Assembly (NCBI RefSeq): GCF_014656215.1
Contig: NZ_BNBZ01000009.1
Location: 124,001-188,000, forward strand
Reading direction: 5' to 3'
DNA length: 64,000 nt
Source of the DNA: Streptomyces zaomyceticus
Lineage (GTDB): Bacteria; Actinomycetota; Actinomycetes; Streptomycetales; Streptomycetaceae
Numbering within the stretch: the stretch's first letter is position 1; each line of letters opens with the position of its first letter. Under the pieces are notes generated by a model. It was not told the origin of the DNA. It ran no database searches and saw only the letters and a list, made by a program, of their open reading frames with translations. A program made the position numbers and the translations under genes. Of the stretch, positions 49,654 through 57,915 are shown in pieces.

Positions 49654-51716
49654 TGAGCTGGCTCCGGGCGTTGAGGGAGACCGCCCGCTCCGGGCTCACC
49701 GTCGAGCGGCGGCGGCTCGACCCCGCCATCGCCGCCCGCGCCGCACTCGGCCTCGCCCTCGTCGTCGGGTTCTCCCTCGCCGTCTTCGGCCCCGCCGTCG
49801 CCGTCTCCTCCGCCTTCGGCGCGTTCCAGGCGGCCCTCGCGACCTTCCAGCGTTCCTGGCGCCCCCGCCCCACCCTCGCCCTGGCCTCCGGTGCCAGCCT
49901 CGCCGTGTCGACGTTCATCGGCTATCTCGTCGGCGCCGACGACGTCTCCTTCCTCGCCCTGCTGCTCCTCTGGACGTTTCTCTCGGGGCTCGCCTGGGCC
50001 GCCGGCCCCACCGCCGGCATGATCGCCTCCTCCAACGTGGCGATCATGCTGGTCACCGTCACGATCCCGACCTCCGTCGCAGCCGCCGCGGGACACGCCG
50101 TCATGATCTTCGCGGGCGGTGTCGTCCAGGCCGCGCTGGTCGTCGTCCTGCCGGTCCGCCGCTGGGGCGCCCAGCGCGACGCCCTCGCGGACGCGCTCGC
50201 CGCCGAGGCCGACTATGCCCGGCGGCTCCGCCACGACCCGGTGGCTCCCTTCGATCCCCTGCCGCTGATGACCGCCCGCAGCGCCGCCGCCGTGACCCCC
50301 GGCCAGGCCCGCCGCCGCCCGGCGGAGCTCCACGGGGCCCGCGGTCTCGCGGAACGCATCCGCCCGGTGCTCGCCTCCCTCGCCGACCCCGCGGTCGGCG
50401 TGCCGGAGGAGGGCCCGGCACGCGCGCGCGTGCGGGAACTGCTCGGGGCGGCGGGCTCCGTCCTGGACGCCGCCGCGCACGCGATCCGGCACGGCGAACC
50501 GGTCACCCTGCCGGCCCTCGCCGTCGACGCCCTGCACGCCCCGGACACCCTCTCGATCCTGCACGGACCGCCCCGTCGCGCCGCCATCCGCCTCACGGCG
50601 CTGCTCGGCGACGTCGTCGACACGGCCGATCCGAGGACGGAGACCTCGGGGCACGGCGCCGAGGCCCGGACCCGCCCCACCCTGGTCGGCCTCGCGCCGA
50701 TCGTCCTGGTGAGCGTGCATGCCGAGCTGCGGCGGGACTCCCCGGTCCTGCGCCACGCGATCCGTGTCTCGGTGGTCACGGCCGCCGGCTACCTGCTCGG
50801 CGGGGTGCTCCCCTTCGGGCACGGCTACTGGGCGCCGATGGCCTCGGTGATGGTGATGCGCCCGGACTTCTCGCAGACGTACGCGCGCTCGATCGCGCGG
50901 TTCGGCGGCACGCTCGTCGGGGTGGCCCTGGCGACGGCGGTCGTCCAGTCCGCCCACCCGGGTGTGCGCCTGTCGGCCGTGCTCGCGGTCGTGTGCGCGT
51001 TCGCGAACTACCTGTTCATCCGGACGGGGTACGCCGTCAGTCAGGTCTTCGTCGCCGCGTACGTCGTCTTCCTGCTCGGCATGGAGGGCGTGGGCGTCGG
51101 CCAGACCGTACGGGACCGGGTGACGCTGACCCTGCTCGGCGGGGTCCTCGCGATGCTGTCGTACGCCGTCTACCCGGCCTGGGAGACGCCCCGGCTGCGC
51201 GGCCGGCTCGCGGACTGGCTGGCGTCCGTCGGCGGGTACGGGGCGGTCGTCGTCGCGCGGTACGCCGACCCGGTCGGTCCCGGCAGTCCCGACGTCCGCG
51301 AGGCGCTCCTGAACACCCGCGCGGCCCGGGTCGCCTGGCAGGAGGCGGTGGAGCGCGCGACGCACGAACCGGTACGGCACCGGGGGCTCTCGCACGCGGC
51401 GGTGGAGCAGACCGACCACGCGCTCGCGGAGTTCGGGCGGGTGGCGATGCTCATGGAGGCGCACCTGCCGGAGCCCGGCGCCCCGCCCGTGCCGGCCGCC
51501 GCGACCCTCGCGGAGTCGCTGCGCCGCGCGACGGAACGGGGCGCCAAGGAGGTGCGGGAGCGCAAGGTGCCCCAGTGGGACGATCTGCGCGAGACGGTCG
51601 ACGCCTGGTCCGACGACCCGCCGGACCACTTCCTGCTGCACAAGGGCGCGGTGCTCCTGCTGGAGGCACTGGACGAGGTGACGACGGCCCTGACGGACTC
51701 CAGGCGCGGGCGCTGA
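49653..51716 (+). CDS. FUSC-family integral membrane protein
   Basis: A 687-residue membrane protein with two sets of helices (about residues 30-175 and 370-510) and large cytoplasmic parts between them and at the C-terminus. This is the fusaric acid resistance / aromatic acid exporter (FUSC, YccS-like) arrangement. The second set contains the conserved GHGYWAPMASVMVMRPD and DRVTLTLLGGVLAM. In actinobacteria such proteins are of unknown substrate; export of aromatic acids is a guess from the family name. Leaderless start (TACGCT 6 bases before the ATG). Confidence 0.88.
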   Translation: MSWLRALRETARSGLTVERRRLDPAIAARAALGLALVVGFSLAVFGPAVAVSSAFGAFQAALATFQRSWRPRPTLALASGASLAVSTFIGYLVGADDVSFLALLLLWTFLSGLAWAAGPTAGMIASSNVAIMLVTVTIPTSVAAAAGHAVMIFAGGVVQAALVVVLPVRRWGAQRDALADALAAEADYARRLRHDPVAPFDPLPLMTARSAAAVTPGQARRRPAELHGARGLAERIRPVLASLADPAVGVPEEGPARARVRELLGAAGSVLDAAAHAIRHGEPVTLPALAVDALHAPDTLSILHGPPRRAAIRLTALLGDVVDTADPRTETSGHGAEARTRPTLVGLAPIVLVSVHAELRRDSPVLRHAIRVSVVTAAGYLLGGVLPFGHGYWAPMASVMVMRPDFSQTYARSIARFGGTLVGVALATAVVQSAHPGVRLSAVLAVVCAFANYLFIRTGYAVSQVFVAAYVVFLLGMEGVGVGQTVRDRVTLTLLGGVLAMLSYAVYPAWETPRLRGRLADWLASVGGYGAVVVARYADPVGPGSPDVREALLNTRAARVAWQEAVERATHEPVRHRGLSHAAVEQTDHALAEFGRVAMLMEAHLPEPGAPPVPAAATLAESLRRATERGAKEVRERKVPQWDDLRETVDAWSDDPPDHFLLHKGAVLLLEALDEVTTALTDSRRGR

Positions 51717-51921
51717 CCCCGCCCGGACGTCGGGCGGCCGACGAATTTCGCGTGCGTGTCATCCGGCCCGGGGCCGGGCGGAGTTGAAAGGGGAGGAGGG
51801 GCGCGGACGCTCATGGCCGCGGTCCACCGAGACCTGCCAGACCCGCCAGACCCACTGCGATGCGCCGGGATCCACCGAGACCCGGTGACATCCGGTGATA
51901 TCCAGATCCCAGGAGCAACGG

Positions 51922-52548
51922 ATGAAGAAGTACGTGCTGGCCGCCGCCGGAGTCGTGGCCGCCGCGGTGATCGCGGCACCGGCGGCCGTGGGGGCGTCCA
52001 CCGAGACGTCGACCGCGGCCCTCTCCGTCGCCGCGGCCCCGGCGAAGTCCGCCGCTCCCGTGCAGGCCGCCCCCGCGAAGGTCACCCCCGTCAGGTCCGC
52101 CGTTCCGGCCGCCGATCCGGTCCGTACCGTGCGCGAGGGCCGGCGCGTGGACGCGGGCGGCGGCTTCACGGTGTGGCTGACCGGGGACGGCAAGCACTGG
52201 ACGGGCCCGGAGGGGTACGAGAACTTCCGCAGCGTCGTCGACGGCAACATCGACCGCTCCGTGCCCGGCGTCAGCCACCAGAGCGAGGGGAACGGGAACG
52301 GAGCCTTCCACTCGGGCCTCTTCTACGGGACCCGTAAGGCGGGTCGCGTCGAACTGACCGACTCCGAGGGCCACAAGACCGCCGCGAACCTGATCGCCCT
52401 GCCCGGCCGTCCCGACTGGGGTGTCTGGTACACCCACACCGGGCCGGTGGAGGGCAAGCAGGGAGGTGGCTTCGACGTCGCCCTGTATGACCGCGCGGGC
52501 AAGCTGCTGGCCGAGCTTCCGGGCTTCGACTTCCCGGCCGGCCGCTGA
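51922..52548 (+). CDS. secreted protein with the GKHWTGPEGYENF domain
   Basis: A 208-residue exported protein. The signal peptide is residues 1-28 or so (MKKYVLAAAGVVAAAVIAAP, then an AxA-type cleavage site). A Pro/Ala linker leads to a domain of about 130 residues with TGDGKHWTGPEGYENFRSVV and VSHQSEGNGNGAFHSG. The ATG has AGGAG six bases upstream. The same domain forms the extracytoplasmic part of the protein at 53381, and 72 bases of DNA are identical between the two genes. I know no function. Because the paralogue is partner of a sigma factor, this secreted copy may be a target or signal of that system (inference). Confidence 0.82.
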   Translation: MKKYVLAAAGVVAAAVIAAPAAVGASTETSTAALSVAAAPAKSAAPVQAAPAKVTPVRSAVPAADPVRTVREGRRVDAGGGFTVWLTGDGKHWTGPEGYENFRSVVDGNIDRSVPGVSHQSEGNGNGAFHSGLFYGTRKAGRVELTDSEGHKTAANLIALPGRPDWGVWYTHTGPVEGKQGGGFDVALYDRAGKLLAELPGFDFPAGR

Positions 52549-52691
52549 CCGCGGCCGACCGCGGAGGAACGTGGCGGGGCCCGGCACGGGGCGGGCCCCG
52601 CCACCCCACGTCCTCCACGCCCTTCACGTCCTGCGTCCCCCGTCCGTCCGTCTCCGAGAACGACCGCCGACCGATCGCGAGGTCCGACACC

Positions 52692-53384
52692 GTGCCGCAC
52701 GAGTCCGCCATCGACCTCGCCGAGGTCTCCGGGGCTTCCAAGGCTTCCCGGCCCTCCGGGGCCACCGATGCCGGTGATGCCGGCGATACGGGGGACGTCG
52801 GGGACATCGGGGACATCGGGGACGTCGGCGAGGTCGGGCACGCCGGTGACGTGCCCGAGGACGACGGCTTCGCCGAGTTCGCCGTCGCCGCCTGGCCCCG
52901 GCTGGTGCGCACGGCGCAGCTCCTCACCGGGGACTTCCACGAGGCCGAGGACCTGGTGCAGACGACGCTCGCCAAGGTCTACGGGCGGTGGCGGCGGGTC
53001 CCCCGCGGGGAGATCGACCTCTATGTGCGCCGGGCGCTGATCAACAACAACCTCAGCCGGATCCGCCGGAAGCGGGTCGTCCACCTGCTGACGCCGGTCC
53101 TGCCGGAGTCGCTGCGCCACACCTCCGCGGGCCATGCCGAGGCGGTCGAGGACCGGACCTCGCTCCTGGCGGCGTTAGCGGATCTGGCCCCCCGTCAGCG
53201 CGCGGTCATGGTGCTTCGCTACTGGGAGGATCTGACCGAGCTGGAGATCGCGAGCGTGCTCAACTGCTCGATCGGCACGGTCAAGACCCACGCCCGACGC
53301 GGCCTGGCGGCGTTGCGCGCCCATCCGAGGCTCGTCGCCGCCCCCGTCCCGCTTCTCACCGCCCCTTCCGGAGCCCGACGATGA
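52692..53384 (+). CDS. SigE-family ECF sigma factor with TTA codon and Gly-Asp repeat leader
   Basis: A 230-residue sigma factor. The first 55 residues contain a GDxGDx repeat (GDTGDVGDIGDIGDVG) from a 9-bp DNA repeat and precede region 2 (RLVRTAQLLTGDFHEAEDLVQTTLAKVYGRW). Region 4 is LAPRQRAVMVLRYWEDLTELEIA and NCSIGTVKTHARRGLAAL. A TTA codon at 53175-53177 (residue 162) makes it bldA-dependent. The GTG start is the first supportable codon; a start closer to region 2 cannot be excluded. Its stop overlaps the anti-sigma-like gene (ATGA), a classical sigma/partner arrangement. Confidence 0.88.
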   Translation: MPHESAIDLAEVSGASKASRPSGATDAGDAGDTGDVGDIGDIGDVGEVGHAGDVPEDDGFAEFAVAAWPRLVRTAQLLTGDFHEAEDLVQTTLAKVYGRWRRVPRGEIDLYVRRALINNNLSRIRRKRVVHLLTPVLPESLRHTSAGHAEAVEDRTSLLAALADLAPRQRAVMVLRYWEDLTELEIASVLNCSIGTVKTHARRGLAALRAHPRLVAAPVPLLTAPSGARR

Positions 53385-54211
53385 CTCCCGCCAGCCCGAC
53401 CACACCACCCGATCCGGATTCCACACCCGATCCGGACTCCACACCGGACTCGGCCCCCGACGCGGCCCCGGACCCCGCCCCCGCCCCGCGTCCGGCACCC
53501 CGTCCCGCCGAGGCCGACGTGCGCGCGGCCTTCGCGCGGGCCGCCTTCGAGGTCACCCCGGGCCCGATGCCGCTGGAGGCCGTCCGGCGCGCGGGCCGGA
53601 TCCGCCGGAGGCGCCGTACGACCGCCCTCTCGGCGTTCTCGGTGCTCACGGTCGCGTCGGCCGTGGCGGCGGTCGTCGCCCTGACCCCCGTACGACCGTC
53701 CCCGCCGTCCCCGCCTCCCGCCGCCGTCCCGCCGACCGCCGTCCGGACCTCCGCGCCGGCCCCGCGCACCGGCGCGGACCTGCCTCCGGTGCTGCCGCCC
53801 GCCCCGAGCCCGAAGCGGGTGGTGGCGGCCGGTGAGCGGGTGGACGCGGGGAAGGGCTGGCGGATCTGGCTCACGCGGGACGGCAAGCACTGGACGGGCC
53901 CGGAGGGGTACGAGAACTTCCGCAGCGTCGTCGACGGCAACATCGACCTGACGGCGCCGGACGTGAGTCATCAGAGCGAGGGAAACGGAGAGGGGGCCTT
54001 TCACTCGGGCCTCTACTACGGGACCCGTACGGCGGGCCGTGTCGAGCTGAAGGGCGCGGGGGACCGCGTGATCGTCGCCACCCTGCTCGAACTGCCCGGC
54101 AAGCCCGGCTGGGGCGTCTGGTACGCGCACTCGGGTCCGACGGACGGTGATGTCAGCCCGGTGCTGTACGACCGCGCGGGCAAGCAACTCTCCTCACTGC
54201 CCCCGAGCTGA
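53381..54211 (+). CDS. membrane-anchored anti-sigma-like protein with the GKHWTGPEGYENF domain
   Basis: A 276-residue protein. The cytoplasmic N-terminus begins with a DPDSTPDS-type repeat and then VRAAFARAAFEVTPGPMPLEAVRRAGRIRRRRR, like N-termini of proteins paired with SigE-family factors. One transmembrane helix follows (about 85-105), then a Pro/Ala linker, and an extracytoplasmic domain (about 150-276) closely related to the secreted protein at 51922. Translationally coupled to the sigma factor. Likely binds and controls it from the membrane while its outer domain senses or pairs with the secreted paralogue (inference). Confidence 0.8.
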   Translation: MTPASPTTPPDPDSTPDPDSTPDSAPDAAPDPAPAPRPAPRPAEADVRAAFARAAFEVTPGPMPLEAVRRAGRIRRRRRTTALSAFSVLTVASAVAAVVALTPVRPSPPSPPPAAVPPTAVRTSAPAPRTGADLPPVLPPAPSPKRVVAAGERVDAGKGWRIWLTRDGKHWTGPEGYENFRSVVDGNIDLTAPDVSHQSEGNGEGAFHSGLYYGTRTAGRVELKGAGDRVIVATLLELPGKPGWGVWYAHSGPTDGDVSPVLYDRAGKQLSSLPPS

Positions 54212-54225
54212 CCCCGAACCGGCCC

Positions 54226-54259
54226 CGAGCGGCCGCGAGTCGCCCCCAAGGGCCGCTCG
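54226..54259. terminator. hairpin between convergent genes
   Basis: CGAGCGGCC (54226-54234) pairs with GGCCGCTCG (54251-54259) across a 16-base loop, in the 93-base gap between the anti-sigma-like gene and the end of rpsN on the other strand. Confidence 0.5.
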
Positions 54260-54304
54260 CGTGGCGCTCCCGAGCGGTACCCCGAGCCACCCCAGGGGCG
54301 AGCC

Positions 54305-54610
54305 TCACCACGAGGCCTTCCGCACCCCCGGCAGGAACCCCGCGTGTGCCTGTTCCCTGAGCCGGATCCGGGACAGGCCGAAGCGCCGCAGATGGCCCCG
54401 GGGCCGGCCGTCCACGGCGTCCCTGTTGCGGACCCGGGTCGCGCTCGCGTCCCGGGGCTGGCGGCGGAGCTCCCGCAGGGCCGCCTCGCGGTCGGCGGCC
54501 GGGGTGCCGGGGCGGCGGACGGTCTCCTTCAGTTCGGCGCGCCGCTCGGCGTACCGCGCGACGACCGTCCTCCGGTGCGCGTCGCGTGCGATCTTGCTCG
54601 CCCTGGCCAT
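54305..54610 (-). CDS. rpsN: 30S ribosomal protein S14, zinc-independent paralogue
   Basis: A 101-residue S14 of the long form ([24 protein letters not shown], ending [11 protein letters not shown]). It has no cysteines, so it lacks the CxxC zinc site of the short housekeeping form and can replace it when zinc is scarce. Its ATG overlaps the TGA of rpmB (TGATG), so both are made from one mRNA. Controlled from the Zur box upstream of rpmB. Confidence 0.95.
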   Translation of the reverse strand: MARASKIARDAHRRTVVARYAERRAELKETVRRPGTPAADREAALRELRRQPRDASATRVRNRDAVDGRPRGHLRRFGLSRIRLREQAHAGFLPGVRKASW

Positions 54611-54846
54611 CAGACCTTCGTTCCGCGGGCGCGGATGCGGGCCACGGCGGCCTCGACGCCGATCGTGTCGACGGTCCTGATCGCGCGGGCGCTGAGGGTG
54701 AGCCGGACGTACCGGCCCTCGCTCGGCAGCCAGTAGCGCTTGCGCTGGATGTTGGGGTCGAAGCGGCGTGCGGTGCGCCGGTGGGAGTGCGAGATCCGGT
54801 TGCCGAATCCGGGCTGCGCTCCGGTCAGCTGGCAGTGGGCGGACAA
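54610..54846 (-). CDS. rpmB: 50S ribosomal protein L28, zinc-independent paralogue
   Basis: A 78-residue L28. I place the start at TTG 54846, giving (M)[15 protein letters not shown], because L28 proteins start there and 78 residues is the usual length; upstream codons run into the Zur site. Only one cysteine remains, not the four of the zinc-binding form. First gene of the rpmB-rpsN operon, divergent from rpmG; the Zur box lies 29 bases upstream of the start. Confidence 0.92.
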   Translation of the reverse strand: MSAHCQLTGAQPGFGNRISHSHRRTARRFDPNIQRKRYWLPSEGRYVRLTLSARAIRTVDTIGVEAAVARIRARGTKV

Positions 54847-54874
54847 GGGGTGACCTACCTCTCCGTCGAGACAT

Positions 54875-54895
54875 TGGAAATGGGAACCATTTTCA
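54875..54895. promoter_or_regulatory. Zur box in the divergent ribosomal-protein promoter region
   Basis: A 21-bp near-perfect palindrome: TGGAAATGG, three central bases, CCATTTTCA. It agrees with the Streptomyces Zur consensus (TGAAAATGATTTTCA-like). It lies between divergent rpmB and rpmG, so Zur with zinc can repress both directions. This AT-rich patch stands out in the otherwise GC-rich window. Confidence 0.9.
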
Positions 54896-54910
54896 TTTAC
54901 TCTACACACC

Positions 54911-55075
54911 ATGGCACGCAATGAGCTCCGCCCCGTCGTCAAGCTCCGGTCCACCGCCGGCACCGGATTCACCTACGTCACCCGCAAGAACCGCCGCAAC
55001 GACCCCGACCGCCTCACCCTGCGCAAGTTCGACCCGGTCGCCCGCCGGCACGTCGACTTCCGAGAGGAGCGCTGA
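54911..55075 (+). CDS. rpmG: 50S ribosomal protein L33, zinc-independent paralogue
   Basis: A 54-residue L33 ([19 protein letters not shown] ... [16 protein letters not shown]). The four zinc-binding cysteines of the other L33 form are absent. The ATG lies 15 bases after the Zur box and has no ribosome binding site, so the message is probably leaderless or nearly so. It is followed after 7 bases by rpmE. Confidence 0.95.
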   Translation: MARNELRPVVKLRSTAGTGFTYVTRKNRRNDPDRLTLRKFDPVARRHVDFREER

Positions 55076-55082
55076 CCCACTC

Positions 55083-55370
55083 ATGAAGCCCGCCATCCAT
55101 CCCCCGTACGAGCCGGTCGTCTTCCGCGACAAGGCCGGCGGCTTCGCCTTCCTCACCCGCTCCACGCGCACCGGTGACCCCGGGAAGACCGTGGAGTGGG
55201 AGGACGGCCGCACCTACCCCGTCATCGACGTCGAGATCTCCTCGGCGAGCCACCCCTTCTACACCGGCACCGCGCGCGTACTGGACACCGCCGGCCGCGT
55301 GGAGCGCTTCGAGAAGCGCTACGGACGCCGGGAGAACCGCGGCGGGGGGACCCCCGGGGCAGCCCCCTGA
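55083..55370 (+). CDS. rpmE: 50S ribosomal protein L31 type B, zinc-independent
   Basis: A 95-residue L31 of the B type ([19 protein letters not shown], then [21 protein letters not shown]). It lacks the CxxC motif of the zinc form. GAGAGGAG lies before the ATG. The C-terminal Gly/Pro tail is longer than usual. Its stop overlaps the start of the CobW-like gene, placing that gene under Zur as well. In S. coelicolor and Bacillus such L31 copies replace the zinc form during zinc starvation (established). Confidence 0.95.
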   Translation: MKPAIHPPYEPVVFRDKAGGFAFLTRSTRTGDPGKTVEWEDGRTYPVIDVEISSASHPFYTGTARVLDTAGRVERFEKRYGRRENRGGGTPGAAP

Positions 55371-56497
55371 TGTTCTCCGTCGCCCTGGTCGGAGGCCTGC
55401 ACTCCGACGCCCGCCGTGCTGCCGTGGACCGGCTCCTGGCCCTCGTCCCCGGCAGCGTGGCGCTCCACCACGATCTCGCGACGGCCCCGGAGACCGGGAC
55501 CGTCGCCCGTACCGTCCGCGATGCCACCGGCCCGCTCTCGGCCGGTGAGACCCCGCTGGTCGACGACTGCGCCTGCTGCGCGCTGCGCGAGGACCTCGTT
55601 CCCGAGCTCGTCCGGCTCCGTGACGCCGGGCTCACCCGGCTCGCCGTCGTCGAGCTCTGGGACTCCGTCGAGCCCAGGGCGATGGCCGAGGTCGTCGCGG
55701 GCGCCGGGTTCCGGATCGGAGCCGTCGTCACCGCCGTCGACCCGGCCCTCCTCCTGCCGTACCTGGGCAACGGCGACGACCTCGCGGACGTCGGCCTCGC
55801 CGCGGCCGCCACCGACCGGCGCACCGTCGCGGACACCTGGGCGCGCCAGCTGGAGTACGCGCCCGTGCTCGCCGTCGTCGACAGCCCCGGCGCCGACGAG
55901 GAGGACCGGGCGCTGCTCGACCAGCTCCATCCCACCGCCCGGCGGATCTCCGTCGAGGGCGGCGAACTGGCGGACGCCGTGTTCGCCGGCTTCGACGTCG
56001 AGGCCGCGGCGGCCGCGCAGCACCCGGCGTGCGCGCTGCTGCCGCAGGAGGCCGACGGCCACGGTGTCGCCACCTATGTCTGGCGCCACCACCGCCCCTT
56101 CCACCCGGAGCGGCTCTACGCCGCCCTGGAGGACCTGACCTGCGCCGCCGCGCGCAGCCGGGGCCGCTTCTATCTGGCCGACCGGCCCGACACCCTGCTC
56201 GCCTGGGAGGCGGCGGGCGGTGCGCTGTCCGTGGAGAGCGCGGGCCCCTGGCTGGCCTCGCTGCCCGATGCCGCCTGGGAGCTGGTCCCGGCGGTACGGA
56301 GGGCGGCCGCCGCCCTCGACTGGCACCCGGAGCACGGCGACCGCTGCCAGCACCTGGTCTTCACCTCGCCCGGCCTGGACCGCGACCTTCTGGCCGGACT
56401 GCTCGGCTCCTGTCTCCTCACGGACACGGAGTACGCGGCGGGGCGGGACTCCTGGCAGGGGAGCGGGTCCGCCTTCGACGCCTTCCTGGAGGTCTGA
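55370..56497 (+). CDS. CobW/ZNG1-like protein with lost P-loop
   Basis: A 375-residue relative of CobW-type GTP-dependent zinc metallochaperones. The metal motif CxCC is intact (DDCACCALRED, Cys67, Cys69, Cys70). The second-strand region AVVELWDSVEP and the C-terminal CobW domain (DRCQHLVFTSPGLDRDLL) are present. The GTP-binding P-loop GxxGxGKTT is not: the N-terminus reads VALVGGLHSDARRAAVDRLL, with Arg residues where Lys-Thr should be. It may bind zinc without GTP control, or act in a complex. Its ATG overlaps the L31 stop, so it is expressed in zinc starvation (position relative to the Zur box). Confidence 0.87.
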   Translation: MFSVALVGGLHSDARRAAVDRLLALVPGSVALHHDLATAPETGTVARTVRDATGPLSAGETPLVDDCACCALREDLVPELVRLRDAGLTRLAVVELWDSVEPRAMAEVVAGAGFRIGAVVTAVDPALLLPYLGNGDDLADVGLAAAATDRRTVADTWARQLEYAPVLAVVDSPGADEEDRALLDQLHPTARRISVEGGELADAVFAGFDVEAAAAAQHPACALLPQEADGHGVATYVWRHHRPFHPERLYAALEDLTCAAARSRGRFYLADRPDTLLAWEAAGGALSVESAGPWLASLPDAAWELVPAVRRAAAALDWHPEHGDRCQHLVFTSPGLDRDLLAGLLGSCLLTDTEYAAGRDSWQGSGSAFDAFLEV

Positions 56498-56681
56498 ACG
56501 AAGATCAGGAACCGTAGGCTGGTCCCGGTGCGTCCCGAACGGAGTGCGCGGCGTGCGGCGTGCGGGGGTACGCGGGGCCGGACTCGGGCGTCGTACCCGC
56601 TGGTAGCACGCTGAGTCGCGTAGCCGCTACGCCACCCCCCGTGCACGTGCATCTGCTCATGCATCGGCATATGAACACAGC

Positions 56682-56687
56682 TATGAT
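56682..56687 (+). promoter_or_regulatory. -10 box upstream of the DUF397 gene
   Basis: TATGAT, one base from the TATAAT consensus, lies 44 bases before the GTG start of the DUF397 gene. No strong -35 is seen at 17-18 bases. The area around 56641-56670 is rich in TGCAT/ATGCA repeats, possible regulator half-sites. Confidence 0.4.
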
Positions 56688-56731
56688 CCGAGGAAGTTGA
56701 CACCTGCACCAAGCAACTCGGGGAGCTACCA

Positions 56732-56974
56732 GTGCATCATGCGCATCACGCGTACAACGGCATGGCAGCCGCGGAGCTGCGTGGTGTCGTGTGGCAGAAG
56801 AGCAGGCACAGCAACTCCCAGGGTTCCTGCGTGGAGTTCGCCAAACTTCCGGGGGGAAACGTTGCCGTGCGCAACTCGCGCCACCCCGACGGCCCCGCTC
56901 TCGTCTACACGCCCGCGGAGATAGAGGCGCTCCTCCTCGGCGTCAAGGACGGGGAGTTCGACCACCTGGTGTGA
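56732..56974 (+). CDS. DUF397 domain protein
   Basis: An 80-residue protein with the full DUF397 pattern: WQKSRHSNSQGSCVEFA, VAVRNSRHPDGPALVYTPAEIEALL and a final GVKDGEFDHLV. GTG start with GGGAG eight bases upstream. In Streptomyces these small proteins are encoded beside XRE-DUF5753 regulators and RsbW-like ATPases, where they act as partners in developmental control (abaA/whiJ-type loci). Both partners lie in the next 2 kb. Confidence 0.92.
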   Translation: MHHAHHAYNGMAAAELRGVVWQKSRHSNSQGSCVEFAKLPGGNVAVRNSRHPDGPALVYTPAEIEALLLGVKDGEFDHLV

Positions 56975-56981
56975 GCGTGCG

Positions 56982-57036
56982 CGCGTACGCGAGAGGGGCC
57001 CGGGCGGCGTGCGCCCGGGCCCCTCTCATGTACGCG
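56982..57036. terminator. long bidirectional terminator hairpin
   Basis: A perfect 15-bp stem (56991-57005 with 57013-57027, 7-base loop) is extended outward by about eight further pairs after one mismatch and a wobble. It separates the convergent DUF397 and ATPase genes. Confidence 0.85.
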
Positions 57037-57089
57037 TGTGTCCGTATCCGTGGATGTCCCACCCGCCCCGGTCCCGTCCGGGACCGCGG

Positions 57090-57587
57090 CTACTCCGGTC
57101 CTATCCGGAACAGCGCCCACACCACCTTGCCCCGCAGCGTGCCGGCGAGCGGATGCCAGCCCCAGCTGTCGCTGAACGAGTCCACCAGGAACAGTCCGCG
57201 TCCCGACTCGGCGGCGAAGTCCTCCTCGCCACCGCGCGCCTCGGGGCTCTCCTGACTGGGGTCGCGCACGGCGCACACCAGGCGCGAGGACCAGCGCATC
57301 AGATGCAGTCGAACCGGTGGGTTCAGGCCTTCTTCCTGGGGCGCGTCCGCGGGCACCGCGTGGCGCAGCGCGTTGGTGACGAGCTCGGAGACGACCAGGG
57401 CCACATCGTCGAAGCGTTCGGTCAGTTCCCAGCGGTCGAGCGTCGCACTGGTGAACTTCCGGGCCCCGCGTACGGCTTCGTACCGCGCGGGCAGAGCGCA
57501 GGACGCGGAGGTGGAGACGGCGCCGGGATCGATCGGCGGAAGGCCCTGCCGTAACGGCTCGAGCACGGTCGATCCATTCGTCCCCAT
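57090..57587 (-). CDS. RsbW/SpoIIAB-like ATP-binding regulatory protein, TTA-containing
   Basis: A 165-residue protein of the HATPase_c_2 (anti-sigma kinase-like) family. The N-box is VALVVSELVTNALRHA and the G-box is GRGLFLVDSFSDSWGW. A TTA leucine codon at 57552-57554 (codon 12) brings its translation under the bldA tRNA. The ATG has GGGAG upstream. In Streptomyces such stand-alone ATPases occur with DUF397 and XRE-DUF5753 proteins in development-linked loci; the target is not evident. Confidence 0.9.
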   Translation of the reverse strand: MGTNGSTVLEPLRQGLPPIDPGAVSTSASCALPARYEAVRGARKFTSATLDRWELTERFDDVALVVSELVTNALRHAVPADAPQEEGLNPPVRLHLMRWSSRLVCAVRDPSQESPEARGGEEDFAAESGRGLFLVDSFSDSWGWHPLAGTLRGKVVWALFRIGPE

Positions 57588-57915
57588 GCGAGGCACTCCC
57601 GGGAATCGCGACTGTGGTGCTACAACACGACAACACGAACGAGTACGCGGCTGCGCGGGGCCCATGGTTCCGAATGCGACCACTGGATGCAAGGGCAGAT
57701 GCACGTGCACGCGCCGGACCTGTCCGTCCCCGCGCCTAATCTGTGCATAAGTCGTCCCCCTCTCGGGGGGAACTTTCCGCGAACTGTGGGGTCCTGGGCG
57801 CCCGACTGCCCGGATCCCGCCGCCTTTCCGTAATCGAATGTGTACGCCCCGAAGCGTTTGGTGGCAGAATCCGGGGCTCGACGGGGGCTCGACACCGTAT
57901 AGGGGAGGCAGAGCC
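57588..57915. other. divergent intergenic region of the ATPase and XRE genes
   Basis: 328 bases without a supported gene. It should hold both promoters. The only structure I see is a short GC hairpin at about 57757-57772 (CCCCCTCTCGGGGGG). A run of CACGTGCACG-like palindromic bases lies around 57700-57715. Confidence 0.5.

Noticed and set aside
54844..54972. Longer L28 reading frame starting upstream of the Zur box
   Set aside because: The extension would run through the operator and promoter and exceeds the normal 78-residue length of L28.
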